Shown here: in pieces, positions 19,866 to 30,347 of the stretch
Numbering within the stretch: position 1 is the stretch's first letter
Layout of the letters: each line of letters begins with the position of its first letter
From: Epichloe hybrida
Lineage: Eukaryota; Ascomycota; Sordariomycetes; Hypocreales; Clavicipitaceae
NCBI GenBank assembly: GCA_019022495.1
Contig: JAFEKR010000004.1
Coordinates: forward strand, 2,108,001 to 2,172,000
Reading direction: 5' to 3'
DNA length: 64,000 bases
The notes under the pieces: generated by a model
The model's database searches: none
What the model was told of the DNA's origin: nothing
The model's input: only the letters and a program-made list of their open reading frames with translations
Position numbers and translations under genes: made by a program

Positions 19866-21842
19866 CTACATGCCATTTGCAATGCCCTCTTTGTATGCGC
19901 TCAATGCACGATCTCTGCAAGCCTTGTGGTCGACAATTGGCTCTGGGTAGCCATTTTTCTTTGCTTTGTTGCCAGCACCACGGCCATATGGATCATGGAT
20001 CTCTTTGTTACTGAGATCCTTCAGTTCTGGAACCCATTTCCGAATGTATTCGCCATCAGGGTCGAACTTTTCGCTTTGTAACAGCGGATTGAATATCCGG
20101 AAGTAAGGCTGTGGATCAACTCCGACGCTGGCACTGAAACCCCAGCCTCCGTTGTTGCTGGCGAAGTCGCCATCTATCAAGTTTTCCATGAAGTAGCGTT
20201 CGCCTTTGCGCCAGTCAATGAGAAGATCTTTGGCTAAGAACGACGCGACAATCATGCGGCAACGGTTATGCATATAGCCAACGTTTCGAACTTGGCGCAT
20301 GGCCGCATCAACGATCGGAAAGCCCGTACGGCCATTGCACCATGCCTTGAAATGTTCTTCATCGTATGACCAGCTTATATTGGAATATTCAGGCTTGAAG
20401 GGCTTATTCATGCTGAATGAGCGCTTGGGTCAGTAAAAGTGTCGTCGGGAAGAAGGGCCCGGGAGTGTATTGACTTACCAGACATAAGGCCAATGGACGA
20501 GGACATGCTTGTAAAAATCACGCCAAGCGACTTCGCTGACCCATACTCGGATCCCCTCATTACCACCATCCAGCCTCTTTGTCTTGTTCCTATCTCGTGC
20601 TGTACGCACGCACGTACGACTGCTCAGGGTTCCGCTTGCTAGATGAACTGAAAGACATGATGTGCCGTCATCAGAAGGGATGTTTCTTCGGTTACTGTAA
20701 TTCCCGATGGACTCATCGCAGAATTTGTGTAGCCTTTCCCTGGCAGCATGCTCTCCAGCTGGCCAGAGGGAACTGTATTTCTTCCTTTCGTCTTTTCCGA
20801 GCTGCTTGTTGGGCGGAGCGTCGGGTATGCTGCACTCAAAAAGGTCTTTGAAATGCTTTCTTGCTGAACTTGGATTCTTGTGTGGCGGCCCGAAAAGCTC
20901 AAGTAGATCAAGATTGGCATGAACGTGAGCGACCCAAGTCCGATACCACGGTGTGTACACGGCGTATTGGTTTCCAGATCCACTCTGCAACTCTCCAGGA
21001 GGGACGACGCAGGTATCATGAACAACCTCAAATGCTTTACCGTTTTCGGAAAGATCTCGAACCATGGCTGATTCTCGGCGCAGCTCGTCCACCTCATATT
21101 CCATGTTGGCGAACAAATGCCGGCTTCCCCACTGCTCCAGGAGCTCCAAGATTCTGTCGGGGACCTTCTTCCTCTGTTCCACAGTCTCAACGTATAAAGG
21201 TATGTCGAGCTTTGCTAGATCTTGCTTGAGAATTTCTAGAGTTCTCAGCATGAAGTCCACGCGAATCGGGGCTCTCAGGTGAGCCTCGAAGTCTTGCGGG
21301 CTGACGATGTACATGCATATGAGCGGTACCCCGGCTTCTTTTGCCTTTTCGCTAGCCAAAGCAAGAGCTCTGTTATCGTGACAGCGCAAGTCCATCTTGA
21401 ACCAATGGACCACGGCATCTTTTACTTGAATCGTCTTGCGATCGTCTGCTGTGTCCTCTAATGCGAAAACTAGATCCTCAATAGGTCGTGGAAGCTCATT
21501 ATTGTTGTACGCGCGAGCCCGGCCATTGCTCATTTCTGGCGGGTAGTATTTTCGAAGAACAATACCATGCCTCTCAGCTTCTCCCGCCAGAGGATGTGGT
21601 TCTCGCAGGCCAGTGCCATTGGAAGTCCTGGCTCGTTTCGCGTTGGCGCCATTGGCAACGATGGATGGGCTCTTCGCCTTGCGTTTGGATGTCCTCACAG
21701 GCATTGTGACGGCAGCGGCGCAGCGGCGCAACAATGCGTGGAAGGTGCGATGGTTTGTTCGCGATAAATCGATCTGAACTGACAATTGTCTGCGACGGAA
21801 CACGAGACGAATTGCAGGCGATATCGATTTAAACCGGAGCAT
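19866..21842 (-). CDS. PHR1: Deoxyribodipyrimidine photolyase (class I CPD type)
   Basis: Light-dependent repair of cyclobutane pyrimidine dimers using FAD and an antenna cofactor. Exon 1 is 21842-20479, exon 2 is 20412-19866; the 66-base intron (GTAAGT, CAG) joins LVHWPYV to CMNKPFKPEYSN in frame. N-terminal antenna domain: VVHWFKMDLRCHDNRALALA. FAD domain: ASGTLSSRTCVR, WVSEVAWRDFYKHVLVHWP, GRTGFPIVDAAMRQ, GYMHNRCRM, DLLIDWRKGERYF, FASNNGGWGFSAS. The length is 636 residues from 21842 or 590 from the internal ATG at 21704. The first 46 residues are arginine-rich and nearly free of acid (mitochondrial-type leader); the internal start opens MPVRTSKRKAKS (nuclear-type). Both forms may be made, as yeast Phr1 also serves both compartments (inference). 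The Asn after the second lobe supports repair activity over cryptochrome function, weakly. Confidence 0.93.
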
Positions 21843-23005
21843 TTAACGCAGGCTCTGGTCGTGTATGGGATAATGTAGATCGGACGTTGGTTCGGAAACT
21901 GCGGGCCATGTCAATGAAACGACAAAACCCATCACTACGACGCGGCATTCTGCCCACAATGTTCCAAACGCGTGGTCGATGATGATGGCATGGCGTGAGT
22001 TAGCTCGATGTGGAGCGCACGGAAATGGGCGTTGAGATCGGGCCCGTTTTTATTCAATCTACCGATCTGGGTTGGACCAATACATACATATACATTGTCA
22101 CTCTTGGCCAAGCAATGCAGTCTCTGTCGAGTCGAAATGGTTCTGTGCTCACATGCTTGCAGAAACGGTGACATTGGCCATCGAAGCACGATGATGAACC
22201 ATCCGAACCAAGCCAGAGAGAGTGCTTCTTCTCGAGGCCGTTGTGCATAGTTGAATCATGCCACCCATTGGTTCGTCCCACGCGGCCTTACGGGCTGACA
22301 GCTGCCTTGTGCAGCCAACAGCTGGCGCCAGCTGCCACATTTTCGTCCCTCATGCCAGGGTGTGTGCATGCATGGATGCCTGGACGACGACGCGCTGCTC
22401 ACTTTTCACTTCGACAAAGACAAGGGCCGGCTCTATCTCTAGAACTCTGCTGTGAAGCGTTTCACAAGCTCACCAGGATCATATATCCCGTGCGGCGTTT
22501 TCGCTCTGGTGTTGCTCATACGGAAGTCAAACAACATACCTCTCACCCATCTCAGCTTCGTCAGAAAGCCACGAGAGACAAGCCACTTTCCACTTCATAG
22601 GCCAGAGAGCACGCTCGCTCATGGGACGAGGGCCAAGGCTCGCAAAACCCCGGCTTCAGCCGCGACAACATTCATTTCGATAGAGTGCGTCGTGCGCCAG
22701 TCCTTCATCATTTGGAACCGCGTCTTCCTTACTTTATTGATATTTTGCGGAGCACACCTTTCCAAAGGCTTTCTTGTGTAATTCGGCAAGCTTCCACAAC
22801 AATTGTCTCACCTCAGAAGCTCCCAGCTTGTAATCGCCGAGACTCGATCCTCTCAGTACGTCGTCCATCCACATCTCGCGGATGGGTTTCCGGGGTGTCA
22901 AGGATTTCTCCCAGAGATCTCGTTATCAACTTTACGGATGGAGAAGGTTGTCTTCATCTGAAGCATCGGAACCCGCCCTCTTGTTTTGGGTTTTTTTTCA
23001 ACATC
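21843..23005. other. Divergent promoter of photolyase and NEJ1
   Basis: This is 1.16 kb of shared upstream DNA, or 1.3 kb if the photolyase starts at 21704. The NEJ1 frame is open far upstream of its ATG but carries no family sequence there. I see no other gene. Confidence 0.6.
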
Positions 23006-24610
23006 ATGTCCACAGTCAAGCCTGAAACTTGGCGTCCTCTGCCGCTGCCAGTTTCATCTGGTCTACCTGTGCTCCTGGTGTCCGTGGACGTGGGTCCTTC
23101 TTCCTACGCCGTCAGCATCAGCGACATGGCAAACATTTGGTCAGAAAATCTGGATAGAAAAGCCATATGTATGAGGGGTTGGAGTGAGAACACTAGTATC
23201 GATCCAAGTGACACGGCAGAGAATATGACCAAATTCTTGTCCTGCCTGAAAGCAGCCCTGGACCCTGCACAAAACGGTCACGATACCACGAGCCTCGCCT
23301 TGTCTCCGGCAGCCCGATCTGATGCCGGCGAAGACGGCCTCACCATCAAATTGACATGCCGGCTTTATGGATTGGATCCTCTGAGATGGCCGATGCATTT
23401 GAAGAAGCAAGCATCCTCCACTATCGCAACAGAACTTGTCCTGCCTTTGATTCAGTCACAATTTGACAAGATCAAAGAAGTAGATTCCCTGATGGAAATC
23501 ATAAAGCGAAAAGACGCAGTGATTACGAAGCTTTCCGACAAGCTTGAAGCCATGGGCGCCGGTCTGGAGCATGTTTTTACGGCACTATCTGGCCGAAAAA
23601 AGGTTACACGAGCTGCTGCTGAGGACCGGGTGAAGGGCGTTGGGTTATTCGACGAACTCAAATGGAAGGACGATCTTGATACACATGCTCTGGGTTCAAG
23701 GAGCGTGGAGGAACTTGTGCAAGGCGTGTTCGGAGAGAAGGGACTGGAATCTCGAACCAGTCTCGAAATCGATAAGTCACCGGAGCTGGGCAAGTGGTGG
23801 CAAGATTTTCAACCAACTATCCGAATCTCACCACAAAAGCAAACAGAATCAACCCTGTCCAAGGACGGCCCACCTTCGATTCCATCACAGTCAACCAACG
23901 GCGACGACGATGATGATTTTCAAATCCAATCCACGCCTCCTCATCTTAAGTCGACTGAAGAAACCTCCCACGCCACAAACAGATCGTACAAAGCTGACGT
24001 GATAATGGAGAAGGAGCAAGACTCCATAACTCCGGATGCTCGTCCGCCACCCGTTCTGTCCGACCACAGACGGCAACCTGAAACTACGACGACAAGTTCA
24101 CGGTTAGGGGCCATCGGGGGTAAGAAGCAGCCGGCGCAACCTCGGTCTCCATTGCCACCAGCAGATGGCTACACCGCAAAGCTGTCACTAGATGACAACG
24201 AAGAAACGGCTTCTGAGGCATCGGATGAAGATGATGTAACAGCCTCTCTGCCGAACACTTCCCCAGTATTGTCACCCACACCAAAACAAGCTCAGAGGAA
24301 AGGGGGTCTGGGCACAATCGGAGGAGGCGCCAAAGAAGCTGACCCCTTGACGAAAGAGCCAGAGGCTACAATAGCAAAGGACACAAATCATCAGCATTTG
24401 GGAACAATTAGAGGCAAGCTAGCAAGTCCAGTCAAGCAGGAAGACAATGAAAGCCGAGGCCGGACCAAGGAACGCAATGAGGCCTCACCGTTGGAGCAGA
24501 TGTCAAGGGAGACATCACAAGAGCGAGCGGATCGCAAGAGAGAGGAACTCAAGCGGGAGCTGGAGAAGAAAGCTGCCGCCGGGCCGGTCAAGAAGAAACG
24601 CCGGTTCTAA
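23006..24610 (+). CDS. NEJ1: Non-homologous end-joining factor, XLF/Nej1 family
   Basis: A nuclear cofactor of the ligase IV complex in double-strand break end joining. The 534-residue protein starts at MSTVKPETWRPLPLP; the head domain follows (LPVLLVSVDVGPSSYAVSIS, then DMANIWSENLDR, up to about residue 135) and then the coiled-coil stalk (about 140-210, with SLMEIIKRKDAVITKLSDKL). The long tail is disordered and has three related motifs: LGAIGGKK (367), LGTIGGG (435) and LGTIRGK (465). The last residues are KKKRRF, matching the basic cluster plus terminal Phe that yeast Nej1 needs for DNA and partner binding. The frame is open upstream to 22685, but that part is unlike the family. There is no intron in the coding part. 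It is divergent from the photolyase gene. Confidence 0.9.
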   Translation: MSTVKPETWRPLPLPVSSGLPVLLVSVDVGPSSYAVSISDMANIWSENLDRKAICMRGWSENTSIDPSDTAENMTKFLSCLKAALDPAQNGHDTTSLALSPAARSDAGEDGLTIKLTCRLYGLDPLRWPMHLKKQASSTIATELVLPLIQSQFDKIKEVDSLMEIIKRKDAVITKLSDKLEAMGAGLEHVFTALSGRKKVTRAAAEDRVKGVGLFDELKWKDDLDTHALGSRSVEELVQGVFGEKGLESRTSLEIDKSPELGKWWQDFQPTIRISPQKQTESTLSKDGPPSIPSQSTNGDDDDDFQIQSTPPHLKSTEETSHATNRSYKADVIMEKEQDSITPDARPPPVLSDHRRQPETTTTSSRLGAIGGKKQPAQPRSPLPPADGYTAKLSLDDNEETASEASDEDDVTASLPNTSPVLSPTPKQAQRKGGLGTIGGGAKEADPLTKEPEATIAKDTNHQHLGTIRGKLASPVKQEDNESRGRTKERNEASPLEQMSRETSQERADRKREELKRELEKKAAAGPVKKKRRF

Positions 24611-27600
24611 GTGAGAAGAAGCGCATCATGGGACTTGACGGCATATGTTTGGTTACCGCTTTTGATGACCCACAAAGTTGTGCCTCGCGATCTAAACCAT
24701 TACGAACAACATTACATACTTCAAAAGAGGTTGTACTCGGATACTTTTTTGCAACGTTGTCGCTTCTCGACTTGGTGTGCATCGAAAAATAGTTTGTCTT
24801 ATCAAGGTGTAACTTTCCAACACGGCTCAAAACATCGACCTCTCTGTACCTCGGCCAGGCGATGGCCACTATCGGAAAGCTTTGAAGAGTCAGACCTGTA
24901 TTTTGTGCATGTACTCTGAAATACACTCTGCAAGTACTAGTCGTCGAGAGAGATTCATTCTCAATTGTCAAGGTACATCAAATAGGGGGGTGTAAAGTGC
25001 GTCTGGTATGGTGCGTCTGGTCTATTCCACGATGGCTTGTGCACCCAGCTCCTTCATAACAGTATACTACTCACACAACAACACCAATGCATCACTTCTC
25101 CCGAGCATATGTTTTCTCGTCAGCAAGTAAGGCGCAGGCATCTGCACTTGGCCGTGATCTCTGCGCGGTGGCGGTGGAGTGTACGTTTGAAGGCGTGAGC
25201 CGGGCCATGGGTGATCAGCAAATATACAATACAGGGCACAGAAGGAGTATAGTGCGAGTTATCTGGGGAGAGATTGGCATCTCCTGTCAAACAGACGACA
25301 CCGTGAAGGGCCTGCATGTGGTCCGCACGGTTCAAGAACCATCTTTGAACCTCAGGTTGCCAAGGACTAGCCCAGCCCTTTCAGTCTGGTTGCCCGATCA
25401 AACTTGGCAACAATTCACAGCTTCCCAAAAGATTAGCCTTACTCAAAGCTAGAATTGAGGCGAACGCCAAGACAAAGCAGGGCGGCCGTCGCTGCATTCC
25501 CCGTCAGATATCGCGGTGCCTGTAACGGCGACATGCTTTCCGACCTTGCCTGAATCAGTTGCGCCTGCTTTGCCTGCGTTGAGGATCGACCAATCCACTG
25601 TCTGCTATTGCTCGTGTGTCAAAAAGGGGAATTCAGAGCAGGGGTGTGGGAGGCTCTCACGTCATGGCATGTCTGTCCTCGTCTGCGTCGTCGATCGCAA
25701 GACTCCAAGACTTCCCTTTTCTAACTTATGCCATCTTCTGACCTAAGATGGCGATGCCTTTGTTGGGAGGTTTTCATTTCAACGTCGGCGACCGCGACCG
25801 CGTGAGACAAGCAACATTGCTTTGTGGAGACGGCTGAGGAGAGAACAACGCGAAGCATGGATCCATGCCTTCCAGCTTCACACAAAAGGCCTGACTCGGC
25901 AGTTCCGGGAGTTTTGCGGGGTGAAATGTTGGCACCAGTTAGAGAAAACGATTCTCGCTGCTTGAGAAGATATGCCACTCTTCTTCAGCAATTCAGGCAT
26001 GTACGAAGTACGGAATAGATGGAATCATGCATGGCGTGCCACTTGTTGAAAGGAAGGGTGCGAGCCGACGTGTACGAAACCTGGCTTCTTTTCTCGCGGC
26101 ACAGCAGTGTTGTCACGGTGGGTGGTACCACACGCAGATGCTGCTATCGGACTCTTCATAATCCAAAGCTCATCGCTGACGGGTTTGGTCCCTTGACTTG
26201 CGTATTTGATCTCCATGCCACGCTGCCAGGACATGACGTTTATCATAGCAGCGGGAAACAGGTCGCATGTCGCGTGTCGGAGGGTCTGAAAATAGCCCCA
26301 GCTTTTTTTGACACCTTTTCGGAGAGGTTTCTCTTCCTATTTGAGGCGTTTGGCTACGGCTGAACGCCCCTCTCGAAATTGCGGCTCGACTTCAGCAAAG
26401 AATCGCTGGACTGAGACGCACGCGTATACGCAAAATAAGGTACCTTGGTATTCTCACACATGTCTCCGGAGTACTCCGTAGCCAGTGTGCAATTAGCAGG
26501 CGACGTGTTTGGGTCATGGCTGAGGTCAACAAGTCTTGCGGATCCTCATCTCAGCTTCCGAGCTGCACGCACGCCACAGCAGCCGAGCCTGACTGATGCT
26601 CGCCTGGCGGCTCTGTCATTGGCATATGGCAGTAAAAATGGTAAATGAAACCTTGTTTCAACCTGTTTCAGTAGCTTCAGGGAATTCTTCTCGGGCAGCT
26701 GTGGGCTCCTGCCCGCGCCTGAGAGACTGGAAGAGCCAATCCTTGGGCTCTGATGAGAGCAATGTCTCCTCTCAGCACCGGGCTTTTAGCGTGAGCGCAG
26801 GCCGGACGACTTATTTTGGCGGCAGCAGTCTTCTCGGTTCTGTTTCCAGGGCGTCGGGATGAACAGATTAGGCGACCCTGGAATAATTTCATCCCGAAGT
26901 CTCGTTGAGATGAGTGTTTTTGGAGGAGCATGAGGCGTACATGATCTTGGATGATGGGGTTCTACTGCTTCGTATTACAGAGTACGAAAAAGAGAGGAAA
27001 AGTTGTGCAGCCCGCAAAGCCTTACACTACTCCGTCCAAGACATTGGGAAGTTGTCCTATTGGACCCGTTCTTAGAGCGAAAATAGGCAACTTACCGAGT
27101 ATAGTAAGCATGACAACGAGGCTGGGCCAAAGGACAATCAATACTTGCAGCTCAACCAACACAAGCCAACAGTCGAGCATGCATATAAACAAACGCCATA
27201 GAGCTCGGGTTGCACGCACACAGCGTTGTCTGCTTCCAGCAGATGAAGAGCATCCTGAATCTTCCTGCTCATCGGGCTCGAATTGGCGATTGAATCAGTC
27301 CCGTCCTACCTACACCAGTCAACTACTCCGCAAGGCGCGGTTGAACAACAGTTCGGACATGTCGCAGGCCAACCCATCTAAGACATCTCTGCGCCTTTCT
27401 GCTGCTGCACAATCAAGAATCCCAACGCAAGAACTTCTGTTCCACGACTCTCTCTGCCAATGACGTTTGCAACACAGCATGGCGAACACAGCCAGGGAAG
27501 GCCATGCTGGATTAACGTGACGTGCCCAAAAGAGTCAAAGACAAAGAAATGAGGACAAGAGGGAAAATAGACGCATAATTTGAAATCCGTTCTGCACACA

Positions 27601-28577
27601 ACAGCTTCAATTCTCCTTACGGCTTCACTAACATCTAGATCGGGACGAATGCATGCGTCCAGCGTCGATGTACGGAGTACAGGACCAACGGACGTAACCG
27701 CCTCGGTCCCCGCCTCCGCGATGGCCGATACGGAGCGGCACTTGGGTCGCGGTACAACAAACCCCCCCACCCCCCTCCCCCCTTCTTCTCCTCCGAGGAC
27801 GTGTGCTGCGACATCGCTACGCACAACAGGCGCCAGGAGAGAAGGTGTCCCCCAGCCCTGAGGGGGAAACCCCCAAGGGCAAGGGCATCTTCTGACAGGG
27901 CACACACATGCCCAGAACGCCAGCCACGGCACTTGCGCCCTATCAACCCGTGCCGAGCCAAGGTGTTCAAGCCAGCCGTTTCCTCCGTCGAGCATCAGAG
28001 GCTGATCCCTACCCTCAGGCACATGGTGGTGTCCCAAAACGTGTGCTCATGTCTCCGTGCGGGCAGCGGAACGCGCCATCTTGCTTGCGCGTGGTCATGG
28101 CCCGTGATACCCCTGATCACGTCCAGCGTGCATTAGCACCTTGAGCTCCTCCAACCCTGGTGAGGAGAGACGAGGGGGAAAAAAAAAGACTTCCCCCTCC
28201 CTCTTCTCTCTCTCTCCGATGAAAGTACCTACTTACCGGCAAACCTGGGGATACGGGCTGCATCTAGACACGCATCACACCGTCAATTCCGAGATGAACA
28301 TTTCCCAGAATATCCAACATACATACAATGTACGCCTCGGAACCAAATTGCCCGCTTTCGGCCGAGAAAGGAGCCCCAATCACTACCCACGTCATCCATG
28401 CCCCTTTTTACCCTTGAACCTGGAACAATAGACCACGGAGAATTTAAAACGTGTTGATAACAAACCAACCCATCTATCTGACCCTGACCTGCCGCATCGG
28501 GGTGGTCCCGCGTCCCGCGTCCTTGGGATCCAATTCCAATCCCGACCAACAACGTCAGGGACCGGATTGGTTCCGCG

Positions 28578-28619
28578 ACGCGACGCGACGTGACGTGACG
28601 TGACGTGACGTGACGTGAT
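28578..28619. repeat. Pentamer array, CGACG turning into TGACG
   Basis: A run of 5-base units GACGC then GACGT, giving six or so successive TGACGTGA overlaps. TGACGTG(A) is the core of bZIP (CRE/ATF type) sites, so the array offers many overlapping sites, but a plain microsatellite explains it equally well. Confidence 0.75.
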
Positions 28620-29272
28620 GGTTCATACCGAATATCTTCATTTTTTTTTCAAATGACGTCTCATGGGAGGTGCATCTCTTCTGCCTCCCCCGGCTTCTTT
28701 CTCGAGGACACTGTCCCGGACAACAGAAATCCGTACAAATGGTGCGGAGTACACCGTTTGTACTCCGTAGCCACATGATGTACGTTCCCATTTTCTCTGA
28801 CGCCCCCGTTGCTGTCCTTTTTGTGCAGCCAACAAACATGCCACGCCTCTTGCCAATTGACCTGCCTGGCGCTGCTGCTCATGTCGTGGTTCTTCCTCTT
28901 CGTCTTGTCAACGGTCGCTGCTGCACTACCTACACAACGCAGTGCAGCACGCCATACGCAGTACATACATCACCTCAAGTCAATATAGCACGGGCAGATC
29001 CATTTTGTTTTATTTAAACTTGCCATGCATGGTACGGACTAGTCAAGTTTTTCCCCCTTTCCATTTGCTCCCTGTAGCCGGTGTGAAAATGTCGCCGTTG
29101 CCAGCTGAGTCTTGTTGAGCACGACGAGAAATGAAGGAGAACAAAACAGAAACACAGAAAGCCATTGTCGAAGTCGCGGACCTCTTCCGTCGAATTACAA
29201 ACGCGAAATGACATGGTGAAAAGAAGGGGGGAGTAAAGAAATCAACAGGTCTCATCACAGGAATAATACTAC

Positions 29273-29273
29273 T

Positions 29274-29304
<31 letters not shown>

Positions 29305-29305
29305 C
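29273..29305. repeat. CAA trinucleotide run
   Basis: About ten tandem CAA units in noncoding DNA. Confidence 0.8.
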
Positions 29306-30347
29306 TGGGCCTTGAACTAATGAGCATGGCAGCCAGCCATATCCATCATGCCCAGCCTGTCTTGAATTGCGGTATCACGGCAGCCATCAGCCATGATCCA
29401 TATGTACTCACTCAGCATGTGGAGGGGCAACAAAGTCAGTCACCGGGCTGAGCGAGTCTCCAGGAAAACGTAGCGTCAAAGCAGCATCCAGGTCCGGATT
29501 CTGCCTCACCTTGAACCATCCATCCATTCATCGTTCCTGATCTCCCTCTCATACCGCCCCGTATACTCCGCGTAGACCCAGGCTTTTTGCCCTGTTCAGC
29601 CGGGGCCGAGCTCGACTCCACCACCGCTCCGGACAAGTCGGATTCCCATCGGATCGGCCTTGAGCATGTTTTCTGAGGTTCGGTTGCACGGTCTGCCGGG
29701 GGGTTTGCGAGAGACGCTGGAGGAGAAGGGCTGCGAGCACAAACGGAGAGGGAAAGAAAAGAAAAAAAAAAATTTACACGTCGCAATTTCGATCGTCAAG
29801 ATGAAGGAGACCCAGATCACTGGGAGGGAAGCCTGGTCGGCCCCATCTTGGCCAACCAAAGATGCATCTGCCATGGCACAAAGGCCAACCTCTCTCACTT
29901 CTCACGTCTCACAGACAACGGACGGGGTGCATTGCATTCAGGCTCATTTCCAATTCGCTGCTCTGCCCAAAGGTGGCTGAATGGTTCTTCCAAGCGCTGT
30001 CAGGGTGGCTCGTCGCGCTTGTCGATGAGGTCGAATTCGCTCCCCCTGTCAGAAAGAATGCATGTCTCAAAGGTTGGGCACCTCTCAACGCGCGTGCCAC
30101 AACTTTGCGGCGAATCTTTTTTTTGCCTCGACAACTCTCCGATGCGTGCTCCCCAGCCATCCATCCGCCCACATTCTTTTCCCACGTCATTCAAGACGTC
30201 CGGGTATCCGATCCCATATCCGTAAATAAACTCAAGAGGTGGCCTATGTGATGCGACCATGCAAAAGAGGCCCCTCTCTCCTTCTTCCCAAACCATTCGA
30301 GAGGCCTGCTAAGAAGCTATCGTGGCCAGACCCAAAGCTATGTCCAG

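Larger units (their letters stand above)
24611..30347. other. 5.7 kb intergenic region, no gene supported
   Basis: This region lies between the 3' ends of NEJ1 and the forkhead gene. The longest frames (219 codons at 28037-27378 minus; 170 codons at 26951-27463 plus) have biased, unstructured translations without motifs. It holds a TGACG/TGACGTG array (28578-28619), a CAA run (about 29273-29305) and several copies of the TACGGAGTA motif. Base composition is not strikingly AT-rich, so it does not look like a heavily mutated transposon. A long noncoding RNA or a decayed gene is possible. Confidence 0.55.

Noticed and set aside
26951..27463. Plus-strand frame of 170 codons
   Set aside because: No domain or composition typical of a real protein; I could not link it to neighbouring exons.
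27378..28037. Minus-strand frame of 219 codons in the empty 5.7 kb
   Set aside because: No motif, uneven composition, no plausible start context, and overlap with other open frames of similar quality.
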